Below, piece after piece: positions 1 to 12,237 of a DNA stretch of 45,942 bases. The notes under the pieces are model-generated. The model was not told where the DNA came from. It was given only the letters and a program-made list of their open reading frames with translations, and ran no database searches. The stretch is from Myxococcales bacterium. Lineage in GTDB: Bacteria; Myxococcota_A; Polyangia; Polyangiales; Polyangiaceae. Each line of letters opens with the position of its first letter. Position 1 is the first letter of the stretch. The stretch lies in the NCBI GenBank assembly GCA_023248735.1, contig JAHFDY010000008.1, positions 1 to 45,942 of the forward strand. Direction: 5' to 3'. The translations under genes and the position numbers were made by a program.

Positions 1-1
1 G

Positions 2-220
2 CAAACCAAAGTTGCGGACCGTGACATGTTCGCGCTTGTGCAAAAGTTTGGTGGCAGCATTTCGGCCGAGCACGGCATCGGTTTGCTCAAGAAATCGCAC
101 CTAGGCTATTCACGATCACCGGACGAGCTCGCGCTTATGCGATCCCTCAAACGCGCGTTTGACCCCCACAACATTTTGAACCCAGGTAAGGTTCTTGACC
201 TCGTCGAGGAAGAAAGATGA
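2..220 (+). CDS. FAD-linked oxidase, C-terminal fragment (5' end outside window)
   Basis: Only the last 72 codons are present; the frame is open from base 2, so the gene starts upstream of the window. The residues [11 protein letters not shown] followed by a [11 protein letters not shown]-type ending are the signature of the C-terminal cap domain of the glycolate oxidase GlcD / D-lactate dehydrogenase group, in which the His of the EHGIG segment lies near the flavin and substrate. These enzymes oxidise 2-hydroxy acids using FAD. Substrate cannot be told from this fragment. The stop overlaps the start of the cyclophilin lipoprotein gene by 4 bases (ATGA), so the two are probably translationally coupled. 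Confidence 0.85.
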   Translation, partial: QTKVADRDMFALVQKFGGSISAEHGIGLLKKSHLGYSRSPDELALMRSLKRAFDPHNILNPGKVLDLVEEER

Positions 221-915
221 AAAAGACAAGTTTATTGACTATTGGATTGTTGACCTCGCTCTCGATTTCGGTCGCAGGCTGCAAGAGCGACGCAAGCCCG
301 AGCACGAACGCCGCCGCGCAGGCAGCGCCAGCCGCGCCAAAGACCGCCACTGACCTCGCGCCGAGCAAGTGGAAGGAGCAAGCCCCCGCGACCTACAACG
401 CGAAATTCACCACATCCCAAGGCGCGTTTACGATCAAGGTAACGCGCGACTGGGCGCCGCTCGGCGCGGACCGCTTCTACAACTTGGTCAAGAGCGGGTA
501 CTACAACGATATTCGCTTTTTTCGCGTGCTCCGAAAGCCGAGCCCCTTCATGGCCCAGTTCGGAATTCACGGTGACCCGGCTGTCAGCGCCGCTTGGCGC
601 GACGCGAGAATTGCCGACGACCCCGTCAAGCAATCGAACAAGCGCGGATTTGTCACCTACGCGATGGGCGGTCCTGCGACGCGCACAACACAGGTGTTCA
701 TCAACTATGCCGACAACGCAAACCTCGACCGCGGCGGTTTTGCGCCGTTCGGCGAAGTCACCGAAGGAATGAGCGTTGTCGACTCACTCTACGCCGACTA
801 CGGCGAAGGCGGCGGCGCGCCGGATCAAGGCGCGATGCAAATGAAGGGGAACGAGTACCTCAAAGCGTCGTTCCCGAAGCTCGACTACATCAAGACCGCA
901 ACGATCCAGCCTTGA
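217..915 (+). CDS. cyclophilin-type peptidyl-prolyl isomerase lipoprotein
   Basis: 232 residues. A hydrophobic signal ends in the lipobox VAGC (Cys22), so the protein should be a lipid-anchored envelope protein. A roughly 35-residue Ala/Pro-rich linker follows, then a cyclophilin domain from about residue 60. Arg103 in FFRV fits the catalytic arginine of FHRV-type cyclophilins, Phe111/Met112/Gln114 fit the FMxQ strand, and TTQVFIN...[13 protein letters not shown] matches the substrate-binding end of the fold. The His that usually follows the NLD segment is replaced. The role is cis-trans isomerisation of prolyl bonds in exported proteins (family knowledge). The ATGA overlap with the upstream oxidase fixes the start. 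Confidence 0.9.
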   Translation: MKKTSLLTIGLLTSLSISVAGCKSDASPSTNAAAQAAPAAPKTATDLAPSKWKEQAPATYNAKFTTSQGAFTIKVTRDWAPLGADRFYNLVKSGYYNDIRFFRVLRKPSPFMAQFGIHGDPAVSAAWRDARIADDPVKQSNKRGFVTYAMGGPATRTTQVFINYADNANLDRGGFAPFGEVTEGMSVVDSLYADYGEGGGAPDQGAMQMKGNEYLKASFPKLDYIKTATIQP

Positions 916-958
916 CGAGAACGTCACGGATGGGTGCCTGAGAAAGCCAGCCCGAACC

Positions 959-1939
959 CTACGAAGTCAGTTCGATGCCTTCGGGCTGGACGGCCCCGCC
1001 GATCCAATCCTCGTCTGGACCCTCGTCCATGAGCACGACGGGCTTGCCATCGAAGCGCAAGCGCTTGCCCGGAAAGATGAAAGTGCGAAAGCAATAGAGA
1101 AGGAGCGACCGCTCGTCGAGGCGGGGATCGATGTACGGCTTGAGCTCCACTGCATGCGCCGCGTCGAGCAAGCTCCAGTGCAGGCCTGGACGCAAATGAT
1201 GCATGCCGTGAAAACCGTTGTTGAACGTGAACCAGTTAAAAATACGACCCACGTAGTTGCGTGAATGGTTGTACGGGTGGCCGGGATCGCACCCGTCGTG
1301 CTGGACGAAATTGACGGTCGTAATGCCCCACACGGCATAGAGGTGCGGGATGCCGATGAAGACGAGCGCGCGCTTCCAATCGACGATAAGCGCAAACACC
1401 TTGATGCCCCAGACGCACGCCATCTCGACGAGCAACTGGCGGTACCATGCAGGCATGCGCTCCTTCGCGTCTTTCGTGTAACGGAAGTTCGCGGCGGTGA
1501 CGTCGGCACCGAGCATGAAAAAGAAGAGCAGCAGGTTCAGCAAGTTCCATTCGAAACGCACCTTCGAGGTGCGCATCACGTCTTTGCGCGACTGGGTGAA
1601 ACGATGATGGCTCAGGTTGTGGCCCGGAACGTACTCGCTCACCGGAAAGCCGTAGCTGCACGAGAGCACGACCTGCGTCACGCGATTCATCCAGCGCGAT
1701 TTCCACATCGGTGAGTGCAACGTGTTGTGCGTGATCACCGCGTTGATCCAAGCTTGAACCGCAAGCAGCACGACCAGCCCAGCGGTGACGTACCAAGGCT
1801 GCCAGGCGCTCATCCACGCGAACGCAAAGACGCCCCAATAGGCCGCGACGAAGGCAATAGTTCGAAGGTCTGCGCGATAGCGGAGCAAAAAAATCTGTCC
1901 CTTCCCAAGGTCTAAAGGACGCGGGGCGGAAATTACCAT
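959..1939 (-). CDS. membrane fatty acid desaturase
   Basis: 326 residues from the ATG at 1939. Three histidine clusters identify the di-iron membrane desaturase family: HNTLH (His71, His75), HNLSHH (His107, His111, His112) and HGMHH (His244, His247, His248), with an extra His214. Hydrophobic segments at about 28-45, 50-70, 130-150 and 175-210 give the usual membrane topology with His clusters on the cytoplasmic face. It would introduce a double bond into an acyl chain using O2 and an electron donor; regiospecificity is unknown. An in-frame TTG at 2011 would add 24 residues; I prefer the ATG because an AGG lies 8 bases upstream and it leaves room for the divergent lipoprotein promoter. Confidence 0.9.
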   Translation of the reverse strand: MVISAPRPLDLGKGQIFLLRYRADLRTIAFVAAYWGVFAFAWMSAWQPWYVTAGLVVLLAVQAWINAVITHNTLHSPMWKSRWMNRVTQVVLSCSYGFPVSEYVPGHNLSHHRFTQSRKDVMRTSKVRFEWNLLNLLLFFFMLGADVTAANFRYTKDAKERMPAWYRQLLVEMACVWGIKVFALIVDWKRALVFIGIPHLYAVWGITTVNFVQHDGCDPGHPYNHSRNYVGRIFNWFTFNNGFHGMHHLRPGLHWSLLDAAHAVELKPYIDPRLDERSLLLYCFRTFIFPGKRLRFDGKPVVLMDEGPDEDWIGGAVQPEGIELTS

Positions 1940-2093
1940 AGACGCCTGATTTGGCCCGCTTCCGAGGTGCAATAAGTCGGATGCATGTGAAATGCGCTTC
2001 GCGGCCGACAAACTCCGCCGGGTTAACGGCAGCTGCAGTAAAGAAGGGCCGATGGGCGGTTGCGTGGTCAGATGTAGGAGCTACACCTATGCC

Positions 2094-6521
<4,428 letters not shown>

Positions 6522-6629
6522 GACGGCGATTGTCGCTCAAGGGGGCGCCATTCAACAGGCGAAAATCGTGCTTGTTCACTTGGGTATGTGGACGTCACAC
6601 GGCGATCGCGGTATCTCCTTGCCCCCTCA

Positions 6630-6704
6630 GCGCCACTAGCTCAGTTGGATTAGAGCGTCGGCCTCCGAAGCCGAAGGTCGCAGGTTCGAGACCTGCGTGG
6701 CGCG
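6630..6704 (+). tRNA. tRNA-Arg (anticodon CCG)
   Basis: A full cloverleaf can be folded: acceptor GCGCCAC (6630-6636) with GTGGCGC (6697-6703), D stem GCTC/GAGC, anticodon stem TCGGC/GCCGA around the loop CTCCGAA, T stem GCAGG/CCTGC around TTCGAGA. The anticodon CCG reads codon CGG. The discriminator is G6704; the 3' CCA is not encoded, so it must be added by CCA-adding enzyme. A hairpin 18 bases downstream may end the transcript. Confidence 0.95.
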
Positions 6705-6722
6705 CCGCTTTCTGGAAGAGCA

Positions 6723-6756
6723 TTTGCCGCGCGATCCCATCGCGAGGCGCAAATTT
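6723..6756 (+). terminator. hairpin downstream of tRNA-Arg, possible terminator
   Basis: CGCGAT (6730-6735), loop CCC, ATCGCG (6739-6744) form a perfect 6-bp stem, extended after a G/A mismatch by GCC/GGC and flanked by TTT on the left and AAATTT on the right. It lies just after the tRNA and before the dehydrogenase start. The T run is short, so the activity is uncertain. Confidence 0.4.
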
Positions 6757-6861
6757 GCACCCGATTGTCGGAATCGCGTACCCGGTCTCGCTCGACCCGC
6801 GGCACGCGGCGCGTATCTCTATTGGGCGATGCCCCCAAGTCATCGCGGGGGAAAATCGCAC

Positions 6862-7737
6862 ATGATCTCGCAGTCTTCAGAGCTCGCACTCATCACGGGC
6901 GCATCGTCAGGCATTGGCCGAGCCATCGCCGAACGCCTCGCGTCGCAAGGCAAACACGTCGTCTTGGTCGCTCGCAACCGAGACAAGCTTGAGAGCTTCG
7001 CTCGCCACCTCACCTCGACTTACGGCGTGCGCGCAACAGGCATCGCTTGCGACCTCGCCGAGCCCGACGGCGTCCACCAACTCATTGCTGCGCTTGTCAT
7101 CGAGCAGCACAAGCCAACCATGCTCATCAATTGCGCAGCCGTGGGAGCCACGGGCGCGTTCTGGGATTCCTCGCACGCAGCGCTTTCCCGCATGTTGCTT
7201 CTCAACACGGATGCCATCGTTCAAATCACACGCCATGTTCTTCCGCATATGCTTGCGATCAACCACGGATCCATTTTGAACGTTTCGAGCATGGTGTCGG
7301 CGTTTCCCGTGCCGTTCATGGCTTGTTATGGAGCGACAAAGGCGTTCGTGAGCAGTTTCACCCAGGCACTGCGGCAAGAGCTCCGCGGGTCCGACATTGC
7401 CGTTACCGAGCTCAGTCCCGGCGTCGTCCTCACGGAGTTTCAACAAGCCGCTGGCTACACGCTCACCGACACCGAACGCAATTCTGCGATGACCGCAGAT
7501 CAGGTCGCCGAGTCAGCGCTGCGTGCGCTCGCGCAGCGGCGTGCGGTTCATGTTCCCGGTTTGCTCAATGCAATCGCCGCGTTCGCACTTGCGCTTGTTC
7601 CAACGCGATTCATTGCGTGGTGCACCGCGCGCTTCATGCGCAAGACGGGTCGCGCAAAGCTCCAGGCCGCGTCGCGCATTGACGTCTTGCGGATCCGTGA
7701 GGCACGTCATAAGGACATCGCCCAAATGTCCGAATAG
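6862..7737 (+). CDS. short-chain dehydrogenase/reductase
   Basis: 291 residues from the ATG at 6862; this start puts the cofactor motif TGASSGIG close to the N terminus, as is normal, and a GGGGG lies about 12 bases upstream. Rossmann-fold features: TGASSGIG, NCAA in place of the usual NNAG, catalytic Ser143, Tyr156 and Lys160 (YGATK), and SPG after the active site. The basic residues after strand 2 (ARNRDK) suggest NADP(H). The C-terminal 60 residues include a hydrophobic stretch (about 230-260) that may touch the membrane, as in some lipid- or steroid-type members. Substrate unknown. The 3' end overlaps the convergent kelch gene by 31 bases. Confidence 0.88.
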   Translation: MISQSSELALITGASSGIGRAIAERLASQGKHVVLVARNRDKLESFARHLTSTYGVRATGIACDLAEPDGVHQLIAALVIEQHKPTMLINCAAVGATGAFWDSSHAALSRMLLLNTDAIVQITRHVLPHMLAINHGSILNVSSMVSAFPVPFMACYGATKAFVSSFTQALRQELRGSDIAVTELSPGVVLTEFQQAAGYTLTDTERNSAMTADQVAESALRALAQRRAVHVPGLLNAIAAFALALVPTRFIAWCTARFMRKTGRAKLQAASRIDVLRIREARHKDIAQMSE

Positions 7738-9011
7738 ACAGTGGTGTTGTTACCGAACCCCCAGAACACCTGGTTGCGGCGCGCATCATACGCGCCCATC
7801 GCGCTGCATCTCGGCGGCACTTCCGCAGGAACGCTAACCGACGTCCACGTCTCGCGACCGCGATCGAGGCCCAGCACTTGAAGTCCGTCAACCGAGTGTG
7901 CGCCGTCAGGCGTGCCACCCCATACGAGCAAACGCCGCCCGATGGGGTCTAAGGCATAGGCGCCATTGCGACGTTTTCCAGGCATGTCCGATTCGTCAAC
8001 CAACTTGACCCACTGCGCGGGTGTCTCTCCCAGCTCGAGAGCCCATGTGTCGCCGATCATGGCAAGATTTCCGGCGCCAACCTGGCCTCCGTAAATGAAC
8101 ACGCGATCGGTTTCCTCGTCATATGCGTAGTGAAATCCGTCGCGACCTTTCGGCTGGTCACCCGCAGCGAGCGCAAGACTCCCCCAGCCTACTGTCGGTG
8201 AATAGGCATTGACGTCGCAGTTGAAGCCATTCGAACTGCCGCCACATACTGAGAGCCACCGCTTGCGGCGCGCATCGTAGACGAGGGAACCCGTGTAGCT
8301 GCCGGGCGAGGTGCTTGCAAAGGGCGCATCGCTCCACGAAGGGCTCTCTCCAGAATAGTCAAGAATCTTCATTACCGGAGGAGTGGCGCTCGTTGCCTTC
8401 ACCACACCGCCGAAGAAGTAGAGTGAATTGGGCGCCGTTGCGTGGGCGACGCGACCACCGGGCGAGAGCGGCGCATCTCCCACCTGCTTTTGCGCGCTCC
8501 ATTCCTTCTTTGCGAGGTCGAACGACCAAAGGTCATTTGCTGGCGTGTACTGGACGGGGTCGTACTGAAAGCCACCAAACACAAAGAGGCGATCGTCCGC
8601 ATCATCGAGCCACCAAGCTCCGTACTCGCGACCTGGAGGACCACCCGATGTCCAACTCGCCACCTTCGACCACGCGATCTGACGGACGGTGATCGGCACT
8701 CGGTTCTCACCCGCAGGGCAAGTCACATGCAGCGTCCCGGCATCGGTCGAGCCGTAGTCGGCGTAGACGAGCAGGCGGTCAACTTCCTTAACCATAGTCA
8801 ACGGACCCTCCGCGAGAAAGGTCAGGTCGGCCTTCGCAAGATCGCCTGAAAGCGCGATCGTGAGCCTACCGCCTTCACTCATGTTGAGGTTTTCGAGCAG
8901 CCGCTGCTCGACACACGTTGCACTCGCGGTGTGCGAAGGCTGTGGAGCAAAAGTGCAGGAAGCAAGCAAGGGGAAGAGCGCGATGCGTAGGAGGGGCGAG
9001 CGGTATTGCAT
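7707..9011 (-). CDS. kelch-repeat beta-propeller lipoprotein
   Basis: 434 residues. The signal ends LASC (Cys19), predicting a lipid-anchored envelope protein. After about 110 residues resembling a small beta domain come six kelch-type blades, each with a GG pair after a hydrophobic strand: RLFVFGGF, SLYFFGGV, RWLSVCGGS, RVFIYGGQ, RLLVWGGT and a degenerate QVFWGFG. This should fold as a six-bladed propeller for protein or glycan binding; no catalytic residues are recognised. The gene is divergent from the alpha/beta hydrolase gene and may share its 140-base upstream region. Confidence 0.85.
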   Translation of the reverse strand: MQYRSPLLRIALFPLLASCTFAPQPSHTASATCVEQRLLENLNMSEGGRLTIALSGDLAKADLTFLAEGPLTMVKEVDRLLVYADYGSTDAGTLHVTCPAGENRVPITVRQIAWSKVASWTSGGPPGREYGAWWLDDADDRLFVFGGFQYDPVQYTPANDLWSFDLAKKEWSAQKQVGDAPLSPGGRVAHATAPNSLYFFGGVVKATSATPPVMKILDYSGESPSWSDAPFASTSPGSYTGSLVYDARRKRWLSVCGGSSNGFNCDVNAYSPTVGWGSLALAAGDQPKGRDGFHYAYDEETDRVFIYGGQVGAGNLAMIGDTWALELGETPAQWVKLVDESDMPGKRRNGAYALDPIGRRLLVWGGTPDGAHSVDGLQVLGLDRGRETWTSVSVPAEVPPRCSAMGAYDARRNQVFWGFGNNTTVYSDIWAMSL

Positions 9012-9126
9012 GACACGCTATGTGTGCCTCATCCGCATTCGGCGCGCCGCTAAAACGAAACCCGCAACTTTCCTCAACCGCATCGGCAAACGACACGAAG
9101 ATAAGATCGATTCGCGGTTGCGCAAA

Positions 9127-9141
9127 TGAAAATCACTTTCA
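9127..9141. promoter_or_regulatory. Fur-box-like imperfect palindrome
   Basis: TGAAAAT-C-ACTTTCA is a 7-1-7 palindrome with one mismatched pair and matches 12 of 15 positions of the Fur core TGATAAT-N-ATTATCA. It ends 10 bases before the ATG of the alpha/beta hydrolase gene and lies about 115 bases from the start of the divergent kelch gene. Binding by Fur or a relative is only inferred. Confidence 0.3.
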
Positions 9142-9151
9142 TATTCAATAA

Positions 9152-10147
9152 ATGATCGACTACAGCGCTTTCTTTCCCCCTGAGCTGCAGCGAGCCGAAA
9201 GCCCACCAACACTTGAGCGATTTCACGCCGGCGTTGGCTTGATGAGCGTGAAGCGGTACGCAAACCGATCAGCGCGCGCCAAAGTGGTCGTCCTGCACGG
9301 CGGCGGCGGCGGCAACTCAGCGTTGCTCGCGCCGGCAGCGGTTATTCTTCATCGCGTGGGTTACGAAGCGGTTGCGCCCGACCTACCTGGCTTCGGTGAC
9401 TCTCCCGCCCCCACGAATTGGTTGTATGATGCATGGGTAAGTGCAGTCGTCGCGTTGGTGGATCGCGAGCGCTCACGCGATGACCGTCCGATCGTGCTCA
9501 TGGGCGCGAGCCTCGGCGGTATGCTCGCGTACCACGTTGCCGCCGAACTTGCCGCGCGCGGTGAGCCAGTCACCGGCATCTTGGCGACCACGCTTTGCGA
9601 TACGACGCTTCCAATCGTGCGCGAACAGTTTGCGCGATGGCCGTGGCTCGGACGGTTCGGCGTGCCGCTCCTTCTTCGCGCAGCGCGCGTTTTTCCCAAA
9701 CTGCGTATGCCCATGCGCTGGCTTGCAAACATGAACGCAATCGCGAACGATCCTGCGCTGGCTCGCGCGATCGCCAGTGACCCAACGGGCGGAGGCAATC
9801 GCGTTTCGCTCGAGTTCCTCGCCAGCCTCTTTCGATACGAGCCAGCGCTCTCTCCCGAGAGGTACACCGCGAGCGAAGTCATCTTGGCGCACCCTGCCGC
9901 CGATCGGTGGACGGGTGTCGAGGCGAGCTTGCCGTTCTTTGAGCGCCTCGCGTGCACTAAGAAGCTTGTCATGCTCGAGAACTGCGGCCATTGCCCCATC
10001 GAGCAACCGGGCATGGAAACGCTCATGCGCGAAGCGAGCGGGCTACTCGAACGCGTTTCATCCGGGCCGAGCACTTCGCCGAGCACCAGGTTCGCGCAGC
10101 GCGAAATACGACATCGACGCAATGGCGCAAACGACACACAGCAATGA
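9152..10147 (+). CDS. alpha/beta hydrolase
   Basis: 331 residues. The oxyanion-hole HGGGGGN segment lies near residue 50, the nucleophile elbow GASLGG has Ser120, Asp251 lies in HPAADRW and His280 in ENCGHCPIEQPG: a complete Ser-Asp-His triad of the alpha/beta hydrolase fold. Substrate unknown; esterase, lipase-like or C-C hydrolase activity is possible. No clear ribosome-binding site precedes the ATG at 9152; an ATG at 9242 would cut about 30 residues but keep the fold. The last 30 residues are low-complexity, basic and polar and are read opposite the end of the transporter gene, giving a 90-base convergent overlap; they may be a read-through tail. Confidence 0.88.
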   Translation: MIDYSAFFPPELQRAESPPTLERFHAGVGLMSVKRYANRSARAKVVVLHGGGGGNSALLAPAAVILHRVGYEAVAPDLPGFGDSPAPTNWLYDAWVSAVVALVDRERSRDDRPIVLMGASLGGMLAYHVAAELAARGEPVTGILATTLCDTTLPIVREQFARWPWLGRFGVPLLLRAARVFPKLRMPMRWLANMNAIANDPALARAIASDPTGGGNRVSLEFLASLFRYEPALSPERYTASEVILAHPAADRWTGVEASLPFFERLACTKKLVMLENCGHCPIEQPGMETLMREASGLLERVSSGPSTSPSTRFAQREIRHRRNGANDTQQ

Positions 10148-11368
10148 CGTTGCGTAGCTGAAGGTCTTGAAGAATTCGAGCACCGATAAGTGGGGTTTGA
10201 AGAAGTCTTTCGCAAGGTAAGTCGCAACCGTACCCAGATAGCCGAAAGCGTCGGCGACATAGATGAGAAAGCCCGCGGTCCCGACGACGCGCAGCGACGC
10301 AAGCAAACGGTCGAAGAGCACGCAGTTGTAGGGCACGTACCCAAGATAGAGACCGAGACCGACAGCGGTCATCCACGCACGCGGACCGAGAATTCCACGT
10401 TCAAAGGCGATCGTTGAGAGACCAATGATCAACGCACCCGCGAGCAGCGCAAAATGGATCATCAACAGCGCCTTCTTGTTGTCGCGCACCAAAAAAAGAA
10501 GAGCCATCACCGCCATCACGGAGAGACCGACAATCGTCTCGGTTGTACTGAGCACCGATGGCCGCTCTCCATACCCGAGCGCAGACCAGAGCTCCGGCGC
10601 GTAGTTGTCTCGGAAGTCGCGATAGGCGGTCAAGAAAATGTACAATATGACAAGAGCAACAAGACCCAAGCCGTACTCCCGAAGGAAACTGCGCCGTGCT
10701 GGCGCGTTCATCGAGTCGCGGCGCGTCCGCAGGCGTTCATCGTCGGCGGTCGGTTTGGGAATCTTGCTCAGCATCCAAACTGAAACCAGGAGCGCAGGCG
10801 CGAAAAGCAGCCCAGCGAGAAGCGGCATGAGCGTCTCGCTCACGCCCAAGCCCAGCAAGCGCTTGCCGACATCTTTTGCAACTCCGCTTGCTACAATAAA
10901 ACTCGCCGATACGCCCGCACCGAGCACGTCGGAAACCTTGCGACCTTCGAGAAACCCAAACACGAGGCCCCACACCAACCCAAGGGGGAGACCGTTTCCG
11001 AAGAGACAGATCACGTTCCATGGCCGAGGCACCACCGCGAAGAGTGCGAGCGCTGCCGCAGCCGAGCCGATGCAAATGAGAATCGCGTTCGCGCGCTTTT
11101 CCGGCGTGAGCTCAGAGACGACCTTGATGCCCGCAAACTTCGAAACGCAATAGCCCGCGATCTGCGCGATGATCAGAACGCTCTTGTACTGCAGCGGTGG
11201 AAGGCCCGGCAGTTGCACGACACCTTCGAACGCTCCCGCGGCGAAAGCCTTACGGAACGCGTACATGCAAAAATACGTCGAGAACGCCGCGATCGTTGCC
11301 CACACCGTCAGCACGAAAGGAGGCGCGGATGCGAGCCTTGCGGTCACCGCGGATGGCGACCGTGGCAC
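10058..11368 (-). CDS. DUF5690-family membrane transporter (major facilitator type)
   Basis: 436 residues with about 12 hydrophobic segments. The first helix carries FSTYFCMYAFRKAF, characteristic of DUF5690 proteins and similar to sugar-phosphate antiporters of the major facilitator superfamily, and a polar loop at about residues 210-230 (DDERLRTRRDS) separates the two halves. Transport of a small organic anion is plausible but the substrate is unknown. The GTG start follows the TAG stop of the upstream dehydrogenase without a gap (TAGGTG), with AGGAGG inside that gene's last codons, so the two are translationally coupled. Confidence 0.82.
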   Translation of the reverse strand: MPRSPSAVTARLASAPPFVLTVWATIAAFSTYFCMYAFRKAFAAGAFEGVVQLPGLPPLQYKSVLIIAQIAGYCVSKFAGIKVVSELTPEKRANAILICIGSAAAALALFAVVPRPWNVICLFGNGLPLGLVWGLVFGFLEGRKVSDVLGAGVSASFIVASGVAKDVGKRLLGLGVSETLMPLLAGLLFAPALLVSVWMLSKIPKPTADDERLRTRRDSMNAPARRSFLREYGLGLVALVILYIFLTAYRDFRDNYAPELWSALGYGERPSVLSTTETIVGLSVMAVMALLFLVRDNKKALLMIHFALLAGALIIGLSTIAFERGILGPRAWMTAVGLGLYLGYVPYNCVLFDRLLASLRVVGTAGFLIYVADAFGYLGTVATYLAKDFFKPHLSVLEFFKTFSYATSLLCVVCAIASMSYFALREPGARRSARPG

Positions 11369-12187
11369 CTATCCTCCTGCTTGCTTCACGAGAACGCGCC
11401 CGACGGTAGCCATGGTCTTCGGCGCGAGGCGCTTCATCCAATAGATGGCCCATGCTTCCGGCGTTACCGGCACCACGGCCTTTCGTCGGAGGACCGCTTC
11501 GACAATGGCATTCGCAACGCGTTCAGGACCGTAGTTGCGTTTGTTGTAGAGCGCCCGCGACCGCGTGCGCATGTCGTTCGTGGCGTAGCGACCCCGCAAG
11601 CGGTTGGCTTCCACAATCGGCGTGTTGACAACGCCGGGACAAATGGTCGCAACGCCAACGCCATGAGGATGCAGCTCCTCGCGCAACGCCTCAGAGAGGC
11701 CGAGGACGCCAAATTTTGTGGTGCAATACGCCGCGAGAATACCCGTGCCGAGATAGCCCGCCACCGACGAAACATTCACAACGTAGCCGCTCTTGCGCTC
11801 GACCATCTTCGGCACGAAGAAATGGCAACCGTGGATCACGCCGTTCAGGTTAATGCCGATGATCCAGTCCCAATCTTCGAGTGACGTGTCGAGGAGTCCT
11901 CCAGTCAGGGCGACGCCGGCGTTGTTCACAAGAACGTCGACCGCATGGTCTTTGTGGACCTCTTCGGAAAACGATCGCATCGCGTTGCGATCGGCAACGT
12001 CGACCACCCGCGCCATCACCTTTCGACCGAGCGCGCGCGCGCTGTCGGCGGTTTCCTCGAGACGTGCTTTGTCGACGTCGCAAATCACGAGTGTCGCGCC
12101 TTGCCGCGCGAAGGCGAGTGCGGTTTCGCGTCCGATGCCACTCGCCGCGCCTGTCACGAGAACGGTCTTGTTCGAGAAGTGTTCCAT
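11369..12187 (-). CDS. short-chain dehydrogenase/reductase
   Basis: 272 residues. Classical SDR: TGAASGIG at residues 12-19, Asp38 after strand 2 (ICDVDKARL, suggesting NAD(H) preference), NNAG at 88-91, Asn114, Ser141, Tyr154 and Lys158 (YCTTK), then PGVVNTP. The C terminus resembles SDRs that act on lipids or steroid-like substrates, but the substrate is not deducible. It lies 50 bases after glnS and abuts the transporter gene on the same strand, so the dehydrogenase and transporter probably form one unit. Confidence 0.9.
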   Translation of the reverse strand: MEHFSNKTVLVTGAASGIGRETALAFARQGATLVICDVDKARLEETADSARALGRKVMARVVDVADRNAMRSFSEEVHKDHAVDVLVNNAGVALTGGLLDTSLEDWDWIIGINLNGVIHGCHFFVPKMVERKSGYVVNVSSVAGYLGTGILAAYCTTKFGVLGLSEALREELHPHGVGVATICPGVVNTPIVEANRLRGRYATNDMRTRSRALYNKRNYGPERVANAIVEAVLRRKAVVPVTPEAWAIYWMKRLAPKTMATVGRVLVKQAGG

Positions 12188-12237
12188 AGCGATCCACGAT
12201 ACTTCGTTGCGTCGCTCAGGTGCGCATCTGAAAGTCG

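Noticed and set aside
913-926. TGACG-AGAA-CGTCA hairpin at the end of the cyclophilin gene
   Set aside because: Only five base pairs and no T run; too weak to call a terminator.
1940-2011. 24-residue N-terminal extension of the desaturase from a TTG
   Set aside because: The extension is polar and unlike the family start; the ATG at 1939 has a better upstream signal. It cannot be excluded.
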